Shown: in pieces, positions 26,731-38,375 of the stretch
Position numbering within the stretch: the first letter of the stretch is position 1
Layout of the letters: every line of letters starts with the position of its first letter
Assembly (NCBI RefSeq): GCF_029633865.1
Contig: NC_079213.1
Coordinates: 98,848,345 to 98,912,344 of the forward strand
Direction of reading: 5' to 3'
Source: Lampris incognitus
Taxonomy: Eukaryota; Chordata; Actinopteri; Lampriformes; Lampridae
Length of the DNA: 64,000 nucleotides
Position numbers and translations under genes: made by a program
Notes under the pieces: model-generated
Database searches by the model: none
Seen by the model: only the letters and a program-made list of their open reading frames with translations
What the model was told of the DNA's origin: nothing

Positions 26731-27640
26731 AGATACTTCATATTGTGATGCACAATGAATGTCCACTGTCCAATTTCCATTTTCGAATAATAACCACAAC
26801 AGACTGATGCTACAGATTCGAAGTTGGAAATATTTTGAACCCGATATTGACATCAGGCAGCTTAAGGCAACGTTTCCAGGCAGGTGGACAATGAAGTTGT
26901 ATTCCATTCATATGCAATACATTCCTTTGGGGCAATCTCCTGTGTAAAGCATGAGGACATCACACGGGACGTTCAGGACGGTATGTTTTCCTCATTTGGC
27001 AATGCTACATTTTTCCAAGTTGGGGGGGGGGATTCGAAAAGCAATTGAAAGTCCGATCATAATGTCACACGATGAACCAGACTTTCACGATCCTTCCTTG
27101 ATTCCCTTTGTCTGGTAAAATGATTTGGTCCACATCAGCAGTACAACGCTGGTTGGATGGTGATGTCATGAGAAGATGACCTCTCTTACACTTGACTCAT
27201 ACTGTACATGCATCTGCTTTGGCCATCAAGGCTGTTGTCACACACACACACACACACACACACGAGTTAGTGTGGACGACTTTTAACACACAGGTCAACT
27301 TTTTAAACGTGCAACCACAACCTTTGGATGAGTGATTTTTTTTTTTAATCACGTTCCGGTACTGGTTCACATTGTTTATCATGCACGGTTTTTCTTTTTC
27401 TGGTTATTTGAGTCCGAGAAATGTAGGCAAAACAGCCACCTACACATCCATAACGAAACAATGGAAACTTTATCTTGAATAGTGTTCGCTTCAGCCTTCA
27501 GCTGTCAAAAGAAAGGTTTCTTTCAAGGGGGAGAAAAAAGCTTTCTGATTGGGCGCTGGATTCTGCCTTAATTGAAACCTTATGTGTGGAATTCTGGGAC
27601 TTTGGCATGCGCCCAAGAATCCCCAGAATGTGAAGTTTTC

Positions 27641-27840
27641 TCTCTCTCGCTCTCTTTTACTCTGTCTCTCGCTCTCTTGCTCTCTCTCTCTTTCTCTCTC
27701 TCACTTGCTCTCTCTCTCTCTCTCTCACTTGCTCTCGCTCTCTCTCTTCCTCTCTGTTGCTCGCTCTCTCACTCGCTCTCTGTTGCTCTCTCTCTCTCTC
27801 TCTCTCTCTCTTGCTCTCTCTCTCACTCCTCTCCCTCTCT
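27641..27840 (+). repeat. (CT)n-rich tract
   Basis: Interrupted CTCT/CTTG repeat ending in TTTTTTCCTATTTGCAAG, which resembles a splice acceptor. Confidence 0.95.
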
Positions 27841-27857
27841 TTTTTCCTATTTGCAAG

Positions 27858-28043
27858 GGTGTCTTACATCAGCCCAGTGAGAGCTGGTGAAGGCAACTGA
27901 CGGACAGTACAAGAGTGAGAGAGAAAGAGAAAGGTTTGGATTCGGTCGTCCACCTTTGTGACAACAACAAAAGAAAAGAAGGACTCTCACTGGAATATTC
28001 TGTAGCCGCCTCCAAACAAATGGTGTGAGGAAGCGTCTCGCTG
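27858..28043 (+). other. candidate non-coding 5' exon (ddr2?)
   Basis: Framed by an acceptor-like TTTTTTCCTATTTGCAAG and a strong donor CGCTG|GTAAGTGG at 28044. All frames contain stops. It lies on the ddr2 strand upstream of the signal-peptide exon, and ddr2 genes have 5' non-coding exons. It could instead be a first exon with its promoter in the CT tract, or chance. Confidence 0.3.
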
Positions 28044-28262
28044 GTAAGTGGATGTTTTCTGACTTCATGAACAATGACACCTTTTAGCCTCTCCTGTCAA
28101 GTTTGTCTCAAAGTGTTTTTGGAGCGTAAAGTTTCGACATCTTCCGGACCAAATGCTCAGACTCTCATAAAACTCGTGTCCGTGTCCTGTGTTTTCTGTC
28201 AGGTTTCCACCGCGTTGCGGATATTTATACGTTTGTATTGTGCCTATGGTTTGTTGTAAAGG

Positions 28263-28370
28263 GTGCTGCAGTGTGTGTGTCTGTGTGCGCGCGCGTGCGC
28301 GTGCATGCATGGCAGGCTGCAGTGTGTGTGTGTGTGCGCGCGCGCGTGCCTGCATGGCAGGCAGGGTTGC
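28263..28370 (+). repeat. tandemly duplicated alternating purine-pyrimidine tract
   Basis: Two copies of a roughly 50-bp unit GCTGCAGTGTGTGTGT...GCGCGCGCG...GCATGGCAG in succession. GT and CG alternation gives strong Z-DNA potential. Confidence 0.85.
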
Positions 28371-29904
28371 AGATTACAGAGCGGCGCGGTGACTTTCCAC
28401 ATCCAGACTCCGCAGTGGTCCTCTGTGTCCCGTATGTGCTGTTTCCTTTGTTGAGGTCGTCTTAAGATAACTTTACACCGATGACCATGACTTCAGATGT
28501 TAAAAAAAAACAACTTTCTTATTCGACATGAAAATGCAGTTATTTTAGAATTACGTCAGAACTCACCATCTTCCACCCCCAATCACCACGGCTGTTTACT
28601 TTTCCTTTTTGCAGGAATATAATGTCGTCTTTACCAAATTCAAATGATAATCTTAGCGGAGTTATGGGGGGGAAATGGCTGATACGACCCACCTCTGAAC
28701 GTGGTCTTTGTTATAAGAGTGTCGTGCCCGGTGGTCTTTCTTTTTATCGTCTGCAAATGAAGTGTAGCTGATGTGCAAAACGTTGAGTCCGTCTGAAGGG
28801 ACTTGCTTCAAGTGGAGAGAGAGACGGGTTTTGCTTGGTCTGTTGTCGTGGGGTAGTCGGTCGCTAGTCTGTTGTGGAAAAGCTGCACAACTGCTGAAAA
28901 GTAAACCCGGACTGGTTTCCGATGGAGGATGGCAACTTGCTGTTTGGCTTTAAAAACTTTCGATGAGCATATTCCAGTCCCTGCAATACATGTGCTCTAG
29001 TGCCATGGAGGTGGTATATAGGTGCTCCACTGTTATGTAGGTGTCATGTAGGTGGTATGTAGGTGGTATGCAAGTATCCCCCCCCCCCCCCCCGTGGTAT
29101 TTGGGTGATACATATCCACACAGAGGACTCTTTTAACTTTTCTCTCAACCGCTGAAGTGGGGACACTGACAATGTGGTCACTCAGCTGACAACTTGAACC
29201 AAAGTGCATGCATCAGTGCAGTTTAGGAGTATATGTGGACTTACAGTACTGACTTCTGCAGCAGCACTCGACTAGACAGTGCTCTCATGGAAAACGGTGC
29301 TCGGGCAATAGAATAGTAGTTACGAGACAGGGCGAGGCCATCAATCAGCTATGTGACGTAAATGTCATTCTGGGAAGTGTTTGTGTGTGTGTGTGTGTGT
29401 GTGCATATGTTTGCACGTGCACATGTGAATGCACGTGAGCATGCATGCAAAATAGCTCACACAGGCCTGCAGATGTGATGTCGGATCTATACTTTCCTTT
29501 GTCCAAACTTTGCACTCTTACTGTCAAAATGTAATTGCCTTAATTTATCAACCCTGGCATTCATGACACTGCGACGTGCACTTGATGCTATCAGGGGACA
29601 TTATGGCAGGTACTTTTAACTAACACTTCCTGAACCTCAGTTGTGACTGTGTCAGATTGTTGTTCACCAACAGCAGTTTTGCTATCTGTGTTAAAACAGA
29701 GAAGGGACTCCGGCACAGATAGACCACCTGCACCTATGGATGGGTCGGTCTTGTACCGCTGACACTGAAGTCATTCCAGTGCTGATGTAGGACCATAAAT
29801 AAGCTCTCATTGCCATATCTGATTGAAGTAAGTATCACTAATTATATGAAAATTTAAAAAAAATATGCATAAAATACTGCGAGGAACTTTGGATATTTGA
29901 TATG

Positions 29905-30108
29905 TAAATAAATGGACTGCACTTATGCAGCGCTTTTCTAGTCTATCGACTACTCAAAGTGCTTTACATTGTACACCTCACATTCACCCATTCACACACT
30001 GATGGTAGAGGCAAGGTGCCAACCTGCTCATCAGGAGCGGTTAGGATCGAACCAGCAACCTTCTGATTACTAGACCACCCGCTCTACCTCCTGAGCCATG
30101 CTGCCCAT
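29905..30108 (-). mobile_element. tRNA-headed SINE ('SINE-E')
   Basis: On the minus strand it begins GGCAGCATGGCTCAGGAGGT (A-box) with B-box GGTTCGATCC, and ends TAAGTGCAGTCCA. A widespread type of fish repeat. Confidence 0.75.
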
Positions 30109-30185
30109 ATATATGGTGAAAATAACACATAGGAAAGGGAGAGAATAGATGAAGACTGACCAACAGATGAAGAGAAAGTGATAAT

Positions 30186-30207
30186 GAGAGGGCGAGAGAG
30201 ACAGAAG

Positions 30208-30248
<41 letters not shown>
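30186..30248 (+). repeat. (GA)n tract
   Basis: GAGA repeat with early interruptions. Confidence 0.93.
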
Positions 30249-30250
<2 letters not shown>

Positions 30251-31001
30251 TGTCATCAGTGGCTGGTGGAAAACCACTTCAGGACTGTGTTAACACTGCT
30301 TCTTGCAGACATGTCATTTCAATTAGCAGCCATGCCATCCAGAGCTTGGTTCCCGACTAACATGCTAACGTAAAGGCCCTAATCACACACCACAGCAAGG
30401 GCTGTAATTCCAACCCCATATTCAAAACACTGCAGCGGAGGCACCCGGTGCTTACATAGGTTTACAGTAACTCTATGTTGGTGTTTTTGTTTTTGATTGG
30501 ACGTGTTTTCAAATCAATGCTTCTGGCAAGGGAAAACCAGAGGAGCCCACTTGCAGCCTTAGGTGCATGCTGTAATCTAGTATAAATAGCATCATTTCGG
30601 AGACCCTCATCCCTAAAATACTGCCCTGTTGGTTTTGCATCCCACACGTATTCGAACTTCAACCCTGCCCTAACCAGAACCCCTCCCTTCACCTCCACTT
30701 TGAGGGAGACAAGGTTACATGGTGCCTAAACGAGAGTATGCATTTATCTCATTTTATCCTAAACTTGAACTGGGTGCCTCGTTCCAACCATTTAGTCCCG
30801 AAGTCGATGTTTCCAGCCAGAGAGGAGCAAAACCATCACAGAGGTCTAGTCTGAATATAAAAAAACACCCGAATCTCCTGTGATTTTTTTTTTTTATTAA
30901 TCTGAAATGATAAATGGCAATAATGATGTGGTGATGCTTTGACATAGACTGGAGCCAGCATATGATCAGCAGTCCTGATCCGAATAGGGACAGACCAAAG
31001 T

Positions 31002-31002
<1 letters not shown>

Positions 31003-31039
<37 letters not shown>
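31003..31039 (+). repeat. (CA)n tract
   Basis: Pure CA run. Confidence 0.95.
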
Positions 31040-31044
<5 letters not shown>

Positions 31045-31811
31045 CAGAGTCAGTTATCAGCCACCTGCAAGGCTCAGCGTTTTCGGTTTTTATTTTTCAA
31101 AGCCATCCAGCATGCCGAATTTCGGCACAAGAGGACACTGTTACATAACCTCACATGAACAGGAACAACTTTTGGATCTGTGGAAACATAAAATCCGGGT
31201 GAAAATAAGTTTAAAGCGATCTGCTCCTTTTAAAAAATCTGGGTATTTTTCGGTGAAAATCGGTAAAAACGAAAATGCTGAGCCTTGGCTATCAGTTATA
31301 ATCACCACTAGGGGACTTTCATCCTTGTTTTATCACATCTTTCATCTTTCCATCCTGTTTAGCTGTGGAACTCTTTTTACTGGGCACTTTTATGCTATTT
31401 ATTCCCTCCTCCTCGATTTTTCTGTCTGTCCATGTGTATACTGCCCACCAGAATATCAGAAGACCTCATCATCTCGCCATTGATGACACACCGTCCTCAG
31501 CAAAGCATCGGCCCATTGTTTTCTTGTACCAACATCTGTGTTGCGTATCCATAGTCTGTTGGTCGTCCTCCGTTATTTAGGTTAATGTTGAATATCTGAG
31601 GAGCTTGGGGTCTTTCACTTGGACAGCTCAACACAATCTCCTTAACTGTTTCTCTTCCGTTACGCATGTAATGAACAGCTTATTTTTCAACAACAATAGC
31701 AAAAATGGTTTTCTCACATCCCTCCAATACTTCTAAGTGCCCTCTGATAATGGTGTATTGATAGCATGCACAAGTGTGAGTAAAAGCAGTTGTATTTGAA
31801 GAAGTATTGAT

Positions 31812-32120
31812 AGTAGCATGCACGATATTGATAGTAATACACCGATATCGACACATCCATAGTAATACACATCGATACATCGATATTGATACATTGATAG
31901 TAATACACATTGATATCGACACATCGATAGTAATACACATCGATATCAATACATTGATAGTAATACACATCGATAACGACACATAGATAGTAATACACAT
32001 CGATATATCGATACATCGATAGTAATACACCGATATATCGATACATCGGTAGTAATACACATCGATATCGACACATCGATAGTAATACACATCGATATTG
32101 ACACATCGATAGTAATACGA
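31812..32120 (+). repeat. minisatellite with about 30-bp unit rich in ATCGAT
   Basis: About ten copies of a unit like ACATCGATAGTAATACACAT plus CGATATCGAC, with length variants of 20-44 bp. A 200-aa minus-strand reading frame across it is a by-product of the repeat period. Confidence 0.95.
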
Positions 32121-32913
32121 TAAGATTGAATAATTCCTTACTGGTATTTGTGGAAACATTGATATGACTGGTTTTTCCGTCTTAGACATGCCCTTGAGTT
32201 GCACTGAGTTGAAATTTAAGGAAGTGAGCTTGGTCTCCATTGACTGTGTCTGAGAGGTGCATGCTCTTGATTTAAGCAGCATGCTGGGGATGGACTGCTG
32301 CTTTAATGGGGGAAATAGGAAAAAAAAAATATTGGCCTGGGCTGCTGTGTTTCCAGTGGGTAAAGCTGTGGTGCTTGATTTAACTCAAACAGTGTAGCTG
32401 TAAAGTTTCTGCCCTGGATATTCAATCAAGATGGATTTCCAGTCAAAAGATTGCAGGCTACACGCCTTACATAAGAAAGTGATGAATTTAGTCAAAATCC
32501 TTTACCCTGCACCTATATTCAACAGTTAGGAAACTTCCTTGAAATATGTGGTACATTTCTGCAAGTGGGTGAAATGGGTTGCTGAATACCAGCCTTTAGT
32601 CCAGCAATATGAGTCTACAGATGGACTTTCAGCAGGTTTGCTGCCTCTCGTGTGTTCTCTCCCTTCATCTCTCTTGTCCATGGCCAGTTAAGATCAGCTG
32701 GCAGACGTTGTTAGGCTGTACTGGTGGAAGTGCTGTAGCAGCTGTGCGCCACCTCGGGGCTCTCCCACTGTATATGAGCAGGCCCATTGTCCAACACACA
32801 GCCCAGACCATTCGCTCTGCATCATTACGAGGTATCTGACACGATGCTGAGACTGAGCCATCAGAGAGTTTGGCCCCTAAACACCAGGAAGCGGGTTTAG
32901 ACCCCTGTGTTAG
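32121..32913. other. no gene seen
   Basis: Unique-looking sequence without recognisable exon or repeat. Confidence 0.5.
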
Positions 32914-33326
32914 TGTAACAGTGTATGACCACGGATGTGTAGACTTGCTAGCCCTTGGCTAACGGGTCAGACCCTTTAGTTGGCTGGTTAGCGCAGTCGC
33001 CTATGGTGCGGGGAACCCAGGTTCGATTCCCGCCTGCTCCCTGAATTCACGTCACATTTGGTGGCAGCAGAGGGATGCATATGCGCTCAGAGGCGTGAGG
33101 GGGAGCTGGTATGCAGAAGTGCAGGGACACGCTTCCTGAAGGAGGGTAGTAGTGTAACGACCATGGATGTGTCGACTCGCTAGCCCTTGGCTAACGGGTT
33201 GGACCCTTTAGTTCGCTAGCCCTTGACTAACGGGTTGGACCCTTTAGAGTTGACTGGTTAGTGTAGTCACCTGTGGTGCGGGGAACCCAAGTTCGATTCC
33301 CGCCTGCCCCCTGAATTCGCGCTACA
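32914..33326 (+). mobile_element. TRIM-like miniature LTR retrotransposon, copy 1
   Basis: Direct terminal repeats 32914-33056 and 33153-33326 start TGTAAC and end ...CACA/CTACA. The 4-bp duplication TTAG flanks it (32910-32913, 33327-33330). Directly after the first LTR, TGGTGGCAGCAGAGGGAT is a 15/18 match to the primer-binding site of copy 2. GAAGGAGGG before the second LTR is the purine tract. The internal part is 96 bp with no reading frame. Both LTRs contain GCTGGTTAGCGCAGTCGCC-like and GTTCGATTCCCGCC-like tRNA promoter boxes. The second LTR has an internal 32-bp duplication. Confidence 0.75.
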
Positions 33327-33330
33327 TTAG

Positions 33331-34503
33331 CAAGCCTGTGCTTTGTTTGTGTCCATGAGACAAACCCCGAATCCGTCGAAGATAGAAAACCTTGGATCCA
33401 GCCCTCTGCAACCGACATTGAGCCTAACTTATTTGGAAGGGGGAAGAGAAATTTCCTATTAGGATCAACTAATTTTACTATAAGCATTAGTATTAGTAAA
33501 AGTACTCGTATATTCTACACTGTATACACTTCAAACCTATATCAAGCAGGTCACCTGTCAGTTTACACACCAAGTCAAGCCAAGCCAAGTCAAGTCAAGC
33601 CCGGTGTTTCAAATTTACAATAACCACTCAATGAGGCATTTAAAGATTACACAGGCTATGGCGAAACAATGTATAATATGTACAATCATAATATAAGTTA
33701 CAGCAAAATCTCATGAGTGAACAGTCCATACTACATATGTGCAGTATTTTACTCCAACAATGGGGAATTGTTGTCGTTGGGGATTTTTCTTCCAGCTGAG
33801 TTGATTAAATCCCACACGTTTGCTTGCATATGTGTACTAGAAAGTATCGTAGGTGTACACGTAAGGTGAGTGTGTCACATGCTGAGACTTTACTGCTTTC
33901 CATGTACACACTTGCACCTGGTTCTGGTTTGGAAATTTGATTCGGATTTCATGCATTCCCGTAAAAAATAAAATATCTCTGATGCTATGTTACAGCCTTG
34001 AGGGGAGAAACGAGAGGTTTTTATGGAAAGCAAGTGTGGCTAGTTGTGGTGTAAAGCACATGGATGCACTATATTGCAATCAGGACCAGCTCCCAGAAGC
34101 CCGCATGCATGCAGGCGTATGGCGGCGCATACGGCACACACACCCACACCCACACACTTTCTCTCTCACACACACATGCACACACTTATCTAGTTTATGA
34201 CTCCTCAGCCTGAGGTATGTGCACTGTGCTTAAGTAGTAGATGCAGGCCATTAAATGCTCTCGGCATTGTTTGACTCTCTACTAATTGGACCTGCCCTGT
34301 TTTTAACAGCCCATATACCAAGGCTGCATTGTTCATGTAGCGCAGAGATGCTAGCAACCATGTGGCACACTTTTCTACCTTTTGTAGAAGCCACGTTGAC
34401 GATGGTCAACTAGTGAACATTTTGAAATCATGGAATAAGACTTTAAATTTTTTATTTTTTTCTTTGGTTGGTTTTGGAGGTTTACATTTTCAGTACTGTA
34501 CAC
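33331..34503. other. no gene seen
   Basis: No exon recognised. A short AAGCCAAGTCAAG stutter at about 33570-33600 is the only local repeat. Confidence 0.5.
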
Positions 34504-35113
34504 CATGGCGGCTGGCAAGTACAGGGCGCCGGGGCGCTGCCCCCTTCAAATATCAAGAGGTGAAAGTCTACTTAAACATGTTAAATATAATGTAGTTGTA
34601 TAATGCAAATAATTATGAAATAAAAGTGTTTTTCAGTCTGTGAGTGCCTGTCAGCAGACATTAAATTTTGGTTCCAAATGGTATTTGGTTGATTTCTGCC
34701 TGAATACATATACTTCCTGGGTGAAGGGCACCGGTCAAACGATACCTTATGTAAGCCCTCAAACGTTTGGCGAGCAGGTGACCCAAAGCTGGTGTCTTCA
34801 GATTTTCCATGGGGCGCAGTTCTGTGTGCCCCAGACACTCCCACTTTAATGGCAGCGAATTGGTATTGTTTTAATGTTTTTTGATCTAATGTGATTGGAT
34901 AATTCTCGTGGCTGTCAATCATGTTCACACCCACCACGCCGCCTCGTCTCGACTGTCAATCACCCACCATCTAGGAACCCTGATAAAATCTATAGGCTAC
35001 ATTGTCCTTCTTAATAACTCTGTGACTGTGTGGACATTAAAGCAGCTGTCAGGTGTGCTGCACCAAGGTAAATTGTGCCCCCCCCCCCAAATTTTTAGCA
35101 CCAGCCGCCACTG
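34504..35113. mobile_element. candidate hAT-type non-autonomous element
   Basis: Ends CATGGCGGCTGGCAAG and CACCAGCCGCCACTG are imperfect inverted termini. Flanking 8-mers CTGTACAC (34496-34503) and CTGTGCAT (35114-35121) match at 6 of 8. G/C homopolymer runs lie just inside both ends. No transposase frame. Confidence 0.5.
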
Positions 35114-35412
35114 CTGTGCATTTAAATATCCTGCACTGCAGCCACTACATGTGCATGTGGTTTGGATTTGAAATGATTATGATTTTGAGCTGGGTGTTGC
35201 CAGGTCAGACTTGGATTGATTTTACTAAAACACAAATTTATTGCTGTCAGACCACAGATGTGACAGCAATCAGGCATTTTTTGTACTTGTTATATTGTCC
35301 CGATAATGATCAAAATTAAAACAAGACTCATGTAAATGAATTAACAAGAACAAATTAAGAATGTGACAGTTAGACGACACACTGAGGGTTCAAATTTATT
35401 TTTTGCTATTTC

Positions 35413-35541
35413 TTCCATCCATCCTTCCATTTTCCAAGTTGCTTATCCTAATCAGGGTCGCAGGGATGCTGGAGCAAATCCCAGCAGTCATATGGCGGAA
35501 GGCAGGGAAACACCCTGGACAGGCCACCAGTCCACTACAGT
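35413..35541 (-). repeat. repeat family B 3' fragment
   Basis: The reverse complement reads GGCCTGTCCAGGGTGTTTCC, then ...GGGATTTGCTCCAGCATCCC and a TGGATGG tail. Confidence 0.75.
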
Positions 35542-35744
35542 TTTTTGCTGTTTCTTGATTAAACAGAAGTACAAAGTCGAATTACATTGATCTTCACATT
35601 TAACTTTTAACATTTTAAACTTTTAACTAAAATCTTGCAGTAACAGTATTTAGGGGGCCATCCCGAGTGACAGCAGTGTTTGAATGGTGTGGTCATGATT
35701 CAAGAGAGGGTCTTCGTTGTCAGACCTACATGCCTCCATCTCCT

Positions 35745-35762
35745 CTCACATTTGCATGTGAG
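35745..35762. repeat. short hairpin
   Basis: CTCACAT-TTGC-ATGTGAG, 7-bp stem, 40 bp left of the twin palindromes. Confidence 0.8.
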
Positions 35763-35802
35763 GCCTTTTGACTGTAGATCCAGCTCAGGTTTGGGTAACC
35801 GT

Positions 35803-35858
35803 GTAGTGAAGTGTTGGACTGTTCTCTTCATGAAGAGAACAGTCCAACACTTCACTAC
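35803..35858. repeat. 56-bp perfect palindrome
   Basis: Axis between 35830 and 35831 with no loop. The left arm begins GTAGTGAAGTGTTGGACTG. Confidence 0.98.
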
Positions 35859-35860
35859 CC

Positions 35861-35904
35861 CAACTAGTGGAGGTTTGGAGTGCACTCCAAACCTCCACTA
35901 GTTG
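35861..35904. repeat. 44-bp perfect palindrome
   Basis: Axis between 35882 and 35883 with no loop. The left arm begins CAACTAGTGGAGGTTTGG. Two bases separate it from the preceding palindrome. Confidence 0.98.
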
Positions 35905-36010
35905 ACCAGTATTTTCAGGAAGTCCAGGTAAAACTCCAAGGGTGACCGCTGCATGTGTTTGTGTATGTTTATGAGAGAAACCGAGACAGAGAACCGAGTC
36001 TGGTAAACCC

Positions 36011-36141
<131 letters not shown>

Positions 36142-36936
36142 GACTTTATGGGGTCTCCCAGGGTGCATGGCCTCGCGGTACACCATCGTTTCTCTGTACT
36201 CTGGACCTGGAGGGGAGGAAGTCCTTCCAAGAAAAAAATGATTGTTTCTGCAAACAAGCAAGCCTGGAAAAACAAAATAAGGTCGCAATACTGTTTTCCT
36301 TTGCAATATGAGAGCTTTGGAGGAATAACATGGCAAGGGGCCACGCATGAATGAAAGTGGGTGTTTTATTTGCTGTTGTCTTCCGACTATTGCTCTCCTT
36401 GGCTTGTAAAACTGTAACGGCAATAGAAGTGTGTGTTTACTAGTGTCTTTAAGTCTTTATACCAATGAAAGAGGATAGCATCGAAAACATTGGAAGACAC
36501 CCAAAGTTTGCATCTTCGGCATTGATCTGACCTGTGATTTGAATTATCTGGTGTCATATTTTAGTATCATACTGAGCAATGAATCAAGTCATATTTCTGG
36601 TATGTGAAAACCTACTCTGCCAAAAAAAACCTTGATTCTGATTGTCATGACCCTGGACCGGTTCGACGGTCTACGGTGCGATAGGCCTGTTTTGGTGTAA
36701 TCTGAAGCTGGGTCAAGGGGGTTATGGCCCGGTGGTTTTCTGAAGGGAGTATCTGTCCTTCACCACTTCCTGAACTAGCCAAGAGGGAACTAATATTTAT
36801 GGGGAGCCGACTTTTTCCCAGCAGCAGAAATCCAAGTCAATAGTCGTCCTTTCAGGAACGGTCGGCTCTCGGCTGATACAATAAACTGTACTTGCTGTCT
36901 ATCAACATGCGTTTAGTGTTTATGCAGAACGGTTGG

Positions 36937-37003
36937 AAATGTAACAAAGGACCAGTGAGAGCTGATATAAAATGTAACAAAGGACCAGTGAGAGCTGATA
37001 TAA
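36937..37003 (+). repeat. 33-bp perfect tandem duplication
   Basis: ATGTAACAAAGGACCAGTGA + GAGCTGATATAAA repeated twice head to tail. Confidence 0.95.
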
Positions 37004-38269
37004 AGGCTTTGATACACCTCTCTGACCTAATGTATTCATATGTACACATGGAGTCAGAGATAGGCCTAGGTGAATAAGCATTATCATGGAGAAATTCCTC
37101 CGATTATAGGAGGTATGAGGTATTTTTCCACCATAGTCGGTATGTTTTCATTTTCATTTCATTTTCTTTCTGTGAGAAAATAGCATTTTGTGGAAAACGG
37201 CTGTCAAAATGCATACGTACTACACAGTATGAAAACATCTCCAGATAGAGGGGAAAATGTCCCACAGTCAGGAGAGCTAAGTAATGCTGCGGGCTATGTA
37301 GATAAGTTGGTTTAGTGGAGGAAAAAAAAAGGGGGGGGGGGGTTCCTACTTCTGTGAGTTTTACTTATAGGCCAGGCAGTAAATCACTGATCAGCGACAC
37401 CTGAAAACGACTCCTTTTCTTCACAGCGGCCCATTCATTAAGCCAGCTTATCTGTCAGATCTGTGTCAATCACAGGGAGATGTGAGGACACACACACACA
37501 CACGCACGCACACACACACACGCATACCGAGCCTCCCACATGTTTTGCCCTCCTTTAATTAACCAGCTGTGTCGTTGTTAACAAAGAGCCATTGATGGAA
37601 ATAGCTGTGTATTTCATCTGGGGACAGGACAGTGTTTCTTAGGGAGAAATTATATGCGGCTAACTCTCTTTTATGAGTCTTCCTCCAGACAGTCAGAGAA
37701 CTTATAAGTCTGGAAGTGCAGGACGGCTGCAGCAGCACCAGTGCAGATGGGACTTGCTGGTAACTCAAAAAGCCCTGAATCAAATCTCAGGCCTCTCTTC
37801 ATTTCTGCGCTGCAGCGATGTTTTTTTTTTTAATTCCTAATCCTATAGTCGGTACATTGCAGTGCATGAAATTGAATCAGCTCTTATAGAGAAACCAGTG
37901 ACACTTGGGATGTGGGTTTATGTATACGATTGAAAAAAAAGAAGATAGAAATGCTCCCCGGGGAATTGTTGTTTTGTCTTCAGCTCTGTGCTCTGTGATT
38001 TTTCGCACTTGATCCTTAGGGCCTCAAAGTGTCAAGTATGTTTCTTCTTCTGTGGGCTTTGTTTGATTTCTTTACACATTTCTAACACGCCATGCTGGCT
38101 AAGACTAAGCTCTGAGAAATATCAGTGGACCTGACTTTGGTTTGTTTTTGTAAATGTGACACTAATTCAAGCTGACATCCATTAGAGGCTTTCTGTTGGC
38201 CAGACATGCAAAATTCCAGTACTCTGCAGTGTTTTTTATACGTACACTCAGTGTTGAGGGTTTTGCCAC
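37004..38269. other. no gene seen
   Basis: Only a short (CA)n at 37490-37520; no exon recognised. Confidence 0.5.
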
Positions 38270-38375
38270 CCTGTATGTGTGTGCATATGTATTGCATATG
38301 TAGTGCATATGTATGCACATACGCTATATACATATGCAATGCATATGTGTATGCATATTATGCATACACATCATA
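38270..38375. repeat. ATGCATAT-rich quasi-palindromic tract
   Basis: Repeated GCATATGTA/TGCATATG words, self-complementary over about 100 bp. Confidence 0.7.

Noticed and set aside
31680-32282. 200-aa minus-strand frame of YRCVDIDVYYY repeats
   Set aside because: Produced by the 30-bp minisatellite period, which is a multiple of three; no flanking gene structure.
33001-33045. Functional tRNA gene suggested by GGTTAGCGCAGTCGCC ... GGTTCGATTCCC
   Set aside because: Acceptor stem does not pair and the anticodon arm is short; the same sequence recurs in both LTRs of the miniature elements, so it is a tRNA-like promoter region rather than a gene.
36643-36907. Solo LTR candidate starting TGTCATGACC with a TATTTAT box and AATAAA
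   Set aside because: No target duplication and no second copy in the window; ends chosen only by TG/CA.
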